Shown here: positions 1-8,378 of the stretch, one piece after another | Layout: the number at the start of each line of letters is the position of its first letter | Numbering within the stretch: position 1 is the first letter of the stretch | NCBI GenBank assembly: GCA_025766275.1 | Contig: JAFKAC010000023.1 | Location: 736,903 to 800,902, forward strand | Length of the DNA: 64,000 nucleotides | Direction: 5' to 3' | Source of the DNA: Lactarius indigo | Taxonomy: Eukaryota; Basidiomycota; Agaricomycetes; Russulales; Russulaceae | Program-made: the position numbers and the translations under genes | Notes under the pieces: generated by a model | What the model saw: the letters and a program-made list of their open reading frames with translations, nothing else | Told to the model about the DNA's origin: nothing | Database searches by the model: none

Positions 1-41
1 CTGGTGTTGACAGTCGCCACAATTGGGGATCTTGGTCTTAA
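1..41 (-). mobile_element. Start of the internal region of Gypsy element A0
   Basis: Read on the minus strand, this begins directly after the LTR with TT then AAGACCAAGAT, the same primer-binding-site sequence as in A1 and A2. The frame that opens gag in A2 (VATVNT) follows. The rest of the element lies to the left of the window, so A0 is a third member of the A1/A2 family. Confidence 0.75.
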
Positions 42-494
42 TGTAACGCCGTCACAACGTTAGCTCGACTTGAGCTTCGATAAGGCGACTTGTAACTTAG
101 CTAATCACGCTCTAGGGCGTATGGCATGAAGGCAACTCCTAGATGTTCGAAGACACTAGTATAACGGCGGCACTCTCAACTGGAGTAGAGGCGAGATTTG
201 GACTATGAGAACAGAGAAGTGACCATTTAAGAAGACCAAGATGGCATATCTTGGTCTTCCGCAGCTACCTTAAATACAAGAAGAGCAGGCTTTCAAGCGC
301 TGCTATGAGTCACCGTAATGTAGCGTCCTACATATCGTGTAAGTACCGCAATCCTAATACTACTACTACCTGTACTAGGATCGAGTCATCCTTCAACGCC
401 TAACTCCATCGTAAACTCCGAGTCCATGACTAATCTACCTTACCACTGTAGCCACAACCAGTACAGTAAGGGTCCGATATGCGTAACCGTAACA
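42..494 (-). repeat. 5' LTR of Gypsy A0 (LTR family A)
   Basis: 453-bp LTR, TGTAACG to CCGTAACA on the plus strand. It carries the family hairpin (GAAGACCAAGAT and ATCTTGGTCTTC) and resembles the A2 LTRs and the solo LTR at 1693-2148 along its length. It abuts the copia-0 reverse transcriptase on its right. The second target-site copy would lie outside the window. Confidence 0.85.
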
Positions 495-2244
495 TGTCAC
501 CAAGTTTGCATCCCTCCACGCAATCCTTGCCCTTGCTGCCGAATTCGACCTAGAAGTCCAGCAAATGGATGTCAAATCAGCCTACCTCAATGGAGAATTA
601 AAGGAAGAGATATACATGAAACCTCCCCCTGGATTCAACGTCCCCGAGGGTATGGTCTTGAAGCTTGTGAAAGCGGTCTACGGAACGAAGCAGGGTGGCC
701 ACATCTGGTATGAAAGCATCAGAGACACACTGCGCTTGATGGGATACGAACATACCAATGCTGACCATGCAGTTTTCGTCCATGTTCGAAACAATGTCCT
801 GTCTATCATTGCATTGTATGTCGACAACATCACCATGGCATGCAAGAGTCTAGAAGTCATCAGCGAAGACAAAGAAATGCTCAAGAAACACTACCAAATG
901 ACTGACCTTGGCAAAATAACTTGGATCCTAGGCATCCACGTCACACACGATTGAAAAGCAGGCTGGATCACACTATCGCAAGAAAAATACATTTGTGAGG
1001 TCCTAGAATGTTTCGGAAAGTCAGACATCCGACCTATTAGCACACCAACATTCGCAAATGAACACCTGACTAAAGTGGACTCACCTGAGATCAATGTTTG
1101 ATTGTACCAGTGTGCCATTGGTGCACTCATGTACCCAATGCTCAGGACACACCTGGATTTGGCCTATACCATGGCTGCACTCAGGCGACATTCAGCCTGC
1201 CCTGGAAATGCACATCAGTGAGCACTTGATTGCACTTTCCATTACCTCCAAGCCATGAGCGATTGGAAGCTCGTATTCCAGCAAGGGACTCCAAATGGAG
1301 TTGCCCTACAAGGTTTTGTGGACGCTGACTGGGCTAGTGACGTGAACAATTGCAAATTGACCTCAGGATTTGTCTTCATGCTTGCTGGTGGAGCCATAAG
1401 CTGGAGCTCTAAGAAGCAGAGCTCAGTCATGCTCTTGAGTACCGAAGCCGAATACATTGCTGCGGTGCACGCAGCAAAAGAAGTTATCTGGCTGTGACAA
1501 TTACTGCTCGAAATGAAACAAAAAATCAATTCACCTACCACCCTTTTTGTGGACAACCAGTCTGCCATCGCTATCGCACAAAATCCAGAGTTCCATGATA
1601 GATCCAAACACATCGAAGTCCGGCACCACTTTCTCAGACAACAGCTTGAAGAAAAAGACCTCGATCTTGCTTACATCCCCACTGGAGACCAGTGTAATGC
1701 CATCACGACATTAGCTCAACTTGAGCTGCAATATATGTGACTGGACTTAGCTAAGCACATCTTGAGATGTATGGCACAAAGGCAGTCCTAGATATCTGAA
1801 GACACTAGGCAAGTCTTGCACTCTGACAGAGGCAATTGGGCAAAGAGAAGGAAAGAAGAAGGAAATGCTATAGTGATGATTGAAGAAGACCAAGATGGCA
1901 TATCTTGGTCTTCGCTAACCAGCTTAAATACAAGAAGAGCAGGCTTTCAAGTGCTGCTATGAATCATTGTAGGTAGCGTCCAATGTATTGTGTAAGTACC
2001 GCAATCCTAATACTACTACTACTAGTACTAGGATCGAGTCATCTCACAATGCCTATCTCCTATCGTAAAACCTGAGTCCGTGACTAATCTACCTAACTGC
2101 CGTAGCCACAACTGGTACAGTAAGGGTTCTGTGCATATGACCGTAACAACCAGGTTGCTGATGTCTTGACAAAGGGCTTGGCACATGAGAAGCATACTTG
2201 ATTTTTGGAGGCGATGGGCTTACAACGTGTGGACTGAGGGGGTG
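495..2244 (+). pseudogene. Copia-0: decayed Ty1/Copia RT-RNase H remnant
   Basis: This is the 3' half of a Copia polyprotein. The RT core (QMDVKSAYLNGELKEEIYMK) begins near 562 and continues to LGIHVTHD. The RNase H part reads FVDADWASD, STEAEYIA and VDNQSAIAIAQNP at 1312-1590. The RT catalytic motif is YVDN instead of YVDD (about 820-830), a G-to-A change at a CpG. Several TGA stops interrupt the frame near 952, 1098, 1219, 1495 and 2199. At least three sit where family members usually have arginine, consistent with CGA-to-TGA changes. A solo LTR splits GDQ from VADVLTKGL. The 5' half was lost or displaced by the A0 insertion. Dead element. Confidence 0.9.
1693..2148 (-). repeat. Solo LTR of Gypsy family A inside copia-0
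   Basis: 456-bp LTR with TGTAATG and CCGTAACA ends, flanked by perfect 5-bp duplications ACCAG at 1688-1692 and 2149-2153. It contains the GAAGACCAAGAT/ATCTTGGTCTTC hairpin. Removing the LTR and one duplication rejoins GDQ-VADVLTKGLAHEKH of the Copia RNase H domain in frame. Confidence 0.95.
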
Positions 2245-2466
2245 TGTTGGAGTTCAGCCACACACAATGAGTAATCATCGGGAAACTCCGAGCTAGCTGA
2301 AGTCAGAAACGACCAAGTCGAGTACAGCTGCTCTACTATACCCCTATAGACTTAGCATAGAAAAATTTCCACCTATTGAATTGAACATATATACTTTGTA
2401 GCTACAGTAGCGACACCTCAGTCTTTTCTCCCGAAGACTGAGTCACGCTTTCCCACGCCTCTAACA
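2245..2466 (+). repeat. 3' LTR of copia-0
   Basis: 222-bp LTR from TGTTGGAG to CTCTAACA. It is preceded by the short purine-rich tract GAGGGGG and by the natural pol stop. Typical short Copia-type LTR. The 5' partner is not in the window. Confidence 0.8.
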
Positions 2467-3034
2467 GTTCTCAGCAGTCTTCTTGTCCACTGTAGTATCA
2501 TATACCTTGACAGTAAAGACCCTGGTGGATGTAGTTATCATGAAGGCAATAAGGTGATGAGAATTTGGCCCTGTCCATCCATCACACTGAACAGTAGCAA
2601 ACTGGCCTCCAATGTGAGTTCTGATCCCAGCACAAATGTTGTTTAAGAGGCAAGGAAGAACCCAATTTGTCAGGGACTTCCAAGATGGGACTTTGCCTCT
2701 GGAATAAATTCCCTGCAGAAAAAAAGAAATTTGGGGTTAGACACCCAGTTCAAGGAAAGCCCAGCAGAAGCAGTGAGCCACATCAGCATGTCTTCAAACT
2801 GCTTCTGCTGTTCATCTGTGAAACTGGAATCAGTAAAAGAGGATGATGGGTGCTTGGCACCAGAAGCAGTCCATTGAAATTTGGAAGGAGGATTAAATGG
2901 GGTCCCCCCACAATGCATGGACAAACAACTTGAGCTGCGAGAAATTGTCCCAGTGCTGGAAATTAAGTTTTGTGCCAGGGAGGCCGTATACTGGGGGGGA
3001 GAAGGCTCATTGAATTGTTGTTGGAAAACTGAGG
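2467..3034 (-). pseudogene. hAT/DUF659-like transposase fragment (central part)
   Basis: On the minus strand the exon reads SSVFQQQFNEPSPP through ASAGLSLNW near 2757. A short intron ends in TTTTCTGCAG near 2713. The next exon gives KSLTNWVLPCLLNN, GGQFATVQCDGWTGPNSHHL and VKVYDTTVDKK. The CDGWTGPNSHH block with conserved Trp/Asn/His resembles the DUF659 segment found in hAT-like transposases. The fragment is cut on the right by Gypsy A1 and on the left by the copia-0 LTR. It matches in frame with 10832-10952 and 44338-44830, so these are pieces of one gene. The family assignment is by motif only; a domesticated hAT-like host gene is possible. Confidence 0.6.
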
Positions 3035-3540
3035 TGTAACGCTCCACCGGCGTTAGTCCGACTTGGACTCGTAAAGGGCGTAATCAACTTAGCGGAAGTT
3101 AGGCGAATGGGGAACACGTGTCAACCCAACGCAGGCTGAACAGGGGCGCACTGGCACACGCTGCAGCAAAAGGTATAAAGAGGAGTGTCCTTGGTTGACG
3201 AGCGGAAGCACACTTAGTTCAAGACTAAGGCAGACAGGAAACGAGTCAGATGGTGGATTGAAGAAGACCAAGATGGGGACTCTTGGTCTTCCGAGTCAAC
3301 TACTTATACAAATACGTGCGGGCTTTAAAGCGCCGCTGGAATAATAGGTAACCAATAGCGTAACTAGCTCGAACCCTAGTACAGCTATCCTAGAAATGAG
3401 TCATACATGAGTCACAATCACATGCGGACTACTATGCTGACTGATGCGATGTAAGAGTCCATGACTAATACTGATATTGGACCGTAGTCATAACCAGTCA
3501 TGAGTCGTGTGTAATGAATCATCAAGTTCGTACCGTAACA
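3035..3540 (-). repeat. 3' LTR of Gypsy A1
   Basis: 506 bp, TGTAACG to CCGTAACA on the plus strand. It carries an internal perfect inverted repeat GAAGACCAAGA/TCTTGGTCTTC with a TATAAG motif about 34 nt upstream on the element strand. Confidence 0.96.
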
Positions 3541-3555
3541 TCACCCCCTTTTCAG
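3541..3555 (-). promoter_or_regulatory. Polypurine tract of A1
   Basis: Minus-strand CTGAAAAGGGGGTGA directly before the 3' LTR. The same tract precedes the 3' LTR of A2. It is the expected primer for plus-strand DNA synthesis. Confidence 0.85.
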
Positions 3556-3572
3556 GAGTGAGGCCCACCTCA

Positions 3573-3953
3573 CTAATCCGCTTGCGATTCTTGCCTCATC
3601 CGTTCCGCCTCATCCTCCATCCTTGCCAATATGTTAGCCCGTTCGAGATGATAGAGACTGTCCTTTTTGTCCTGAACCACCATCTCCCTTTCCAGCTGTA
3701 ACTGCCGTATCCGCTTCTCCAGTTGGTCTTCGGCAAAAGCGAACTGCCGGAATCGGCGCAGTTCCTGAGTGAGGGTAACATCCCCGATGCGCGTTAGTAG
3801 TAAGTCCGTGGGATGTCGATCACGGAGCATGAAGTACTCTTCGTGAGGTATGAATGCACGGTTGTTCTTCGGGAGATGAGGGGTGGCGTAGAGGGGTTTG
3901 CCGTAAAGGAAGCCCGACCCCGGAGCTAGTCCGAGTACAAAGGGGTCTCCTCC
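3573..3953 (-). CDS. Distal tail of A1 Pol after an in-frame TGA
   Basis: 126 codons in the same frame as pol, separated from it only by the TGA at 3954-3956. It starts GGDPFVLGLAPGS and contains KPLYATP, DLLLTRIGDVTL and a charged heptad-like stretch (FAEDQLEKRIRQLQLERE) that looks like a coiled coil. The same sequence order occurs in A2 at 27170-27532 (PFVLGLIPGS, RIGDESLTAEVTRYR, LERANVFGR). The stop is therefore probably secondary, or read through, and this is the end of the Pol C-terminal extension. Function unknown. Confidence 0.65.
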   Translation of the reverse strand, partial: GGDPFVLGLAPGSGFLYGKPLYATPHLPKNNRAFIPHEEYFMLRDRHPTDLLLTRIGDVTLTQELRRFRQFAFAEDQLEKRIRQLQLEREMVVQDKKDSLYHLERANILARMEDEAERMRQESQAD

Positions 3954-6900
3954 TCAGATAACCTGTACGTGGGATGCCTGTACCGTCGGTCCGTTGGGGA
4001 GCTTGATCGGGAACGGAATGTAATCAGGTCCTCTATTGACCCGGAACCCTTCAGGGACAACGACCCTGGTTGCGGGGTCTCGTTCGCCCATTGGTGTATA
4101 ACGAGCCGCTTGTGCCACGGCGACTCGTCCTCTGTGTAAAGGCCCCCCCGCTGCGTTGACGAGGTAGGGTGTGGCGGCTGGATCTTCAGCGTAGAATTCA
4201 TGGTTAAGGAATGCGTGCCTGATGGGGTAGTGGTCTCCAAGCTCGTCTTCATCCTCATCTTTGTCCAATACTCCTTCCGCTCCTTCATCATTCGCCGTTG
4301 GCAGGCGGCGATATGCAGTTGCTCCTGCTGCCACCGCGCCGCCGTCTCCTTCCATTCCTGTTTGTACTTCTTCATGGCGTCGGGTGGTTGTACCGCGCGG
4401 GACAGCTGCTTGAAGCCGAAAAAGCTCGTCCTCTGTGAGGAAGATTTCGGGCTCACCGGTGTTGGGGTTTGTGAGGGTGTACATTGGCAGAGGTGCTGGT
4501 TGAGTTGCTGCTGGATTGTCGTCGAGAGTTCCCTGTATGGGCACAGGGAATCGTTGCAGTGTCTGGTGCAGTTCTTCACTAGTGATAGGGCCATCTTCCT
4601 CATGCTGCATGGAGGGACGGCCTCCATCTGTAGTTCCAACAGTTGCGGTGTTGTTGGTGGAGTCGGGGTTAACAAGCGTAGTGGAGGAGTCATTGACGAG
4701 GGTAGAGAGGAGTGCGAGCTGGTCATTGCGTCGAGTAGAAGGCATAGGGTGAATGGGAGATGGGGACTTATCACGACAAGAAGTCATCCTTATATGCGTT
4801 TCTCTGTCGGAGTTGGAATGTTTGAACTCCCGAACGGCTTTGTCGGCAAATACGTCATCCTTATCTATCCATTGATTGTCTGAGTCCGGATAGCCCTTCC
4901 ATTTGACAAGGTACTGAAGTCGATGTCTTCTGCCGAATCGCCGAGAGTCTAGAATCTTCTCAACTTCATATTCTTCCTCGTTATCGACCAAATCAGGTGG
5001 TGGGCGCTGATAGTTTGGTCCGTGCGTGGGTGTCTCGCGATAAGGTGTGAGAAGGTCTATGTGGAACACGTCATGGATGCTCCACTGCATGGGAAGCTCA
5101 AGTCGATAGTTGACAGGGGACATCACCTGGACGACCTTAAATGGTCCGTGTCGTTTAGCCGCTAATTTTGCGGTTGGTTGATGAGTGTGTAAGTGGCGTC
5201 CTTCTAGCCACACGAGGTCTCCCTCTTTGAACTTGGGCGTATCTTTATGTTTGACCCATGACTTTTGCACCCGAAGCATACAGGAAAAGGTGCGCTGTCG
5301 CGCTTGTTTAAACTGGTCTAGTCTTAATGACACTTGTGGGATGGGGGAAGGCCTATCGGTCCAATCAGCGCGAGGGTTGAACCCTGATAAGAGAAAGAAG
5401 GGGGACTCCCGCGTGGTATCGTTAGGCCAGTTGTTGTGCGTGAATTCTGCCATTGGCAGATAACGAACCCAGTCATCTTGTCGTTCATTTACCCAGAAGC
5501 GGAGGTATTGTTCTAGCCATTGATTTGTTTGCTCTGATTGGCCGTCGGTTCGAGGATGGTAAGTGGTCGAGATATTTTGGCTGATGCCAAGGATTTTGCA
5601 TATCTCTCGCATGAACTTGGATGCGAAACGGGGGTCTCGATCACTGATGACGCACGAGGGGAGTCCAAATCGTGGGAAAACGTGAGAGACGTACAGGGCG
5701 GCTGTCCCTTCGGCTGTTATCTCTTCATTGCACGGGATGAAGACGGCAGCTTTAGTACAATCGTGGTCTGTCACCGTTAGAATAGAGTCGTAGCCACGAG
5801 AGGTAGGGAGTTTAGTAATGAAGTCCACTGTGATGGTCTCAAATGGCAGGGCTTCCGGTTTAGGATAAATAGGTTGTAGGGGTGCTCTTATTGGTCGGAG
5901 GTTGACTTTGTGCCGCTGGCATTCTGCGCAACCTTTGACATAGTCTGTGACATCGTTCTTCATTTGCGGCCACCAGTAGTGTCGTTCAGTAAGTTGGAGG
6001 GTACGTTTGATGCCAGGATGGCCATAGACAGGGGAGTCATGATGAGCAGCGATGATAGTACGCTTGTCATGGATGCTGCCGGTGACTACTCGGCGTCCGT
6101 CTTTGTACCATGTCCCTTCTATGTCTTTTAGCTTGTGAGCATCGACCCAGGGTTTCAACTTAGCTATATCTTGTTCGTAAATGGGATGCTCTGGTGTCAT
6201 CTCCACGGGCAGGATCTCGGGTCTCCAGTGAGGGTGTCGTGGTTCTTCTAGTGTAGTGGCACACGCGAAGACACTTTCTGGTAATACTGTTATACCTTCA
6301 TTGTCGTTTTCTCCCTGATCGTAGTCTGGCCTCCGGGATAGTGCGTCGGCGCGTCCATTAGAGGTACCTTTGATGTGGTGAATTTCGAAGTCGTATTCCG
6401 AAAGTTCGAGTACTTCCCTGGCTACGCGTCTGCTAATTTTTTGTGGCGACTTCCAGTACTGTAAATTGAGGTGATCGGAAAATACTTTGATCTTGTGAGG
6501 GGAGCCTGCTAGGAGGGGTCTCCAGTGGCGAAAGGCTTTGACAATGGCGAGGAGTTCGAGGTCGTAGATGTCGTAATTTCGTTTGGCCTCGTTGAGGGTG
6601 GACGAGTAGTAGCCGATAGGGTGTCGCTTGCCATCTGCTTTTCGTTGAAGGAGGACTGCACCTGTGGCGAAACCAGACACGTTGACTTCTAATTCGAATT
6701 GCTGTGTGAGATCTGGGTGCGCTAAGACAGGTTCGCTAGTGACGAGGGTCTTAAGGTCTTGGAACGCCTTTTCTTCCTCGTCCCCCCAGTGCCATTCGGT
6801 ATTTTTACGCGTGAGTTTGTTCAGTGGTCGCGCTTTGGTTGCAAATCCTCGTATAAAAGGTCGATAAAAATTGCAAAATCCGAGAAAAGAGCGGACGTCC

Positions 6901-8378
6901 TTAACTTTGGTTGGCGTAGGCCAATCTTTAATGCCAGAAATTTTGACAGGATCCATGCGTGTCACCCCCTTTTCAAGGATTACCCCCAGGTAATCCATAC
7001 GCGGGGAGTGGAAGAGGCATTTCTCGAGTTTATAATATAGGTCATGCTCTGCGGATACGCGGAGAACGTCTTTGACTGCCTCGATGTGATCTGGTAAGGA
7101 GTGATTGAGGCCCATAGCGATGCCGATGTCGTCCATATAAATTCGAATGGTTGTGCCGCGTTTTTCATGCTTTGCGATGACATCCCTGAAGATAAAGTTC
7201 ATCATAGTCTGGAACGTCGCTGGGGAGTTGGTTAGGCCGAAAAACATCACTGTTGGTTCGAATAATCCATATCGTGTTTTGAACGCCGCTTTTTCCTCGT
7301 CTCCCTCTTTGATACGTATGTTGTTATATCCCCATCTAACGTCTAGCTTGGTGTAGATGTGGGCGTTGCTAAGGTCGGTAATAAGATCGGAAATGAGAGG
7401 GAGGGGATATTGGTTGCGGATGGTGACGGCGTTGATTTTTCGGTAGTCCTGGACGGGTCGCAACTTACCATCCTTCTTTTTGATAAAGAAGAAGGATGAT
7501 GCGTATGGGGACTTAGAAGGTCGTATGTACCCCTTTTTCAGCTGTTCGTCGATCCATTCGCGCAATTTCTTGTCTTCTTCCTGAGTCATAGGGTATATTT
7601 TGCAATCGATGGCGTCCGCTGTCCCTGGTTTGAATTCGATGGCGTGATCCCAGGGCCTGCTGGGTGGAAACCTGTCCGATGCTTCTTCGCTGAAGAGACG
7701 TTCAAATTCGCGGTATTCGGGGGGTAACTCAGCTTTAGTATTATATTGTTGGGCGGCAATAGCGAGGTCAGTGGCGACGGCCCTAATTCGACACCCTTCT
7801 ATAAATTGTTGTTGTTGTTCGTCTGTGATGACGCAGGAGTGTACTATCTCGTAGTCGTTGTCCTGGACGGTGGTTGTTGCAACCACCAGTGTTGTCTTGA
7901 TGTAAGGGTTAATGGAACGAATAATGATGGGGAGCATGTCTTTGTGAATGGCCGCCTGTGACCATTTGATATGGGGATCGTAGATGGCGAGCCAAGGGTA
8001 GCCTAATACGATGTCTTCGTTGCCTATATCTGTGATGAGGAAACATATTTCCTTATGAACGCCTTTAGTTTGGACGTCGACATCCGTATAATGAGTGATA
8101 CGTCCCGACTTGTTTTCCGTGTTATCAATATTCCATATTTTCTTTGGGACATCGAGTGGTTTTGTTCCAAGTCCCATCCTTTTTGTAAAGGAGGGTTTCA
8201 TGAAGCAATGAGTTGCTCCTGAGTCAACTAGTGCTCGTATGTCAGCCATTGCGTAACTGGTGCAAATCGATACTGGAACTCTCATAGAACGATAGCGAGT
8301 CATGATTACACTGTTACAATTAACCGCCCTCACCCAGGCCGATGGGTTCAGGCGTCCTGAAAACCCTCCTTCTTCCAT
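3954..8378 (-). CDS. pol: Gypsy A1 Pol polyprotein (PR-RT-RH-IN-chromodomain-extension)
   Basis: 1474 codons. Aspartic protease: LVDSGAT (D52). Reverse transcriptase: KLRPVQDYRKIN at about 305 and YMDD at 414-417. RNase H follows from about 560, where the first catalytic Asp is Asn566 (LEVNVSG; A2 has LEVDASG). Integrase: zinc-binding H/H near 780-790 and C817/C820, then D852, D913 and E949. GPF-like region: HGPFKVVQVMSP near 1077. Chromodomain: about 1135-1190 with YLVKWKGY. About 270 further residues after it are not part of a standard chromovirus Pol. The frame overlaps gag by 31 nt in the -1 frame, with GGGTTTT in the overlap. The ATG at 8378 may not be used; frameshift synthesis from gag is more likely. 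Confidence 0.95.
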   Translation of the reverse strand: MEEGGFSGRLNPSAWVRAVNCNSVIMTRYRSMRVPVSICTSYAMADIRALVDSGATHCFMKPSFTKRMGLGTKPLDVPKKIWNIDNTENKSGRITHYTDVDVQTKGVHKEICFLITDIGNEDIVLGYPWLAIYDPHIKWSQAAIHKDMLPIIIRSINPYIKTTLVVATTTVQDNDYEIVHSCVITDEQQQQFIEGCRIRAVATDLAIAAQQYNTKAELPPEYREFERLFSEEASDRFPPSRPWDHAIEFKPGTADAIDCKIYPMTQEEDKKLREWIDEQLKKGYIRPSKSPYASSFFFIKKKDGKLRPVQDYRKINAVTIRNQYPLPLISDLITDLSNAHIYTKLDVRWGYNNIRIKEGDEEKAAFKTRYGLFEPTVMFFGLTNSPATFQTMMNFIFRDVIAKHEKRGTTIRIYMDDIGIAMGLNHSLPDHIEAVKDVLRVSAEHDLYYKLEKCLFHSPRMDYLGVILEKGVTRMDPVKISGIKDWPTPTKVKDVRSFLGFCNFYRPFIRGFATKARPLNKLTRKNTEWHWGDEEEKAFQDLKTLVTSEPVLAHPDLTQQFELEVNVSGFATGAVLLQRKADGKRHPIGYYSSTLNEAKRNYDIYDLELLAIVKAFRHWRPLLAGSPHKIKVFSDHLNLQYWKSPQKISRRVAREVLELSEYDFEIHHIKGTSNGRADALSRRPDYDQGENDNEGITVLPESVFACATTLEEPRHPHWRPEILPVEMTPEHPIYEQDIAKLKPWVDAHKLKDIEGTWYKDGRRVVTGSIHDKRTIIAAHHDSPVYGHPGIKRTLQLTERHYWWPQMKNDVTDYVKGCAECQRHKVNLRPIRAPLQPIYPKPEALPFETITVDFITKLPTSRGYDSILTVTDHDCTKAAVFIPCNEEITAEGTAALYVSHVFPRFGLPSCVISDRDPRFASKFMREICKILGISQNISTTYHPRTDGQSEQTNQWLEQYLRFWVNERQDDWVRYLPMAEFTHNNWPNDTTRESPFFLLSGFNPRADWTDRPSPIPQVSLRLDQFKQARQRTFSCMLRVQKSWVKHKDTPKFKEGDLVWLEGRHLHTHQPTAKLAAKRHGPFKVVQVMSPVNYRLELPMQWSIHDVFHIDLLTPYRETPTHGPNYQRPPPDLVDNEEEYEVEKILDSRRFGRRHRLQYLVKWKGYPDSDNQWIDKDDVFADKAVREFKHSNSDRETHIRMTSCRDKSPSPIHPMPSTRRNDQLALLSTLVNDSSTTLVNPDSTNNTATVGTTDGGRPSMQHEEDGPITSEELHQTLQRFPVPIQGTLDDNPAATQPAPLPMYTLTNPNTGEPEIFLTEDELFRLQAAVPRGTTTRRHEEVQTGMEGDGGAVAAGATAYRRLPTANDEGAEGVLDKDEDEDELGDHYPIRHAFLNHEFYAEDPAATPYLVNAAGGPLHRGRVAVAQAARYTPMGERDPATRVVVPEGFRVNRGPDYIPFPIKLPNGPTVQASHVQVI
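8332..8366 (-). promoter_or_regulatory. Putative -1 frameshift signal at the gag-pol overlap of A1
   Basis: On the minus strand, GGGTTTT (8360-8366) is phased G-GGT-TTT in the gag frame. This fits the X-XXY-YYZ rule, and slipping back one base enters the pol frame exactly. A 5-bp stem ACCCA/TGGGT (8332-8347) starts 12 nt downstream. Both parts are conserved in A2 (21570-21576 and 21589-21604). Confidence 0.7.

Noticed and set aside
495..499. TGTCA as target duplication of A0
   Set aside because: Only one side of A0 is in the window, so the duplication cannot be confirmed.
3926..4883. Overlapping open frames on both strands over the A1 Pol extension
   Set aside because: Shadows of the pol frame; only the pol frame is conserved in A2.
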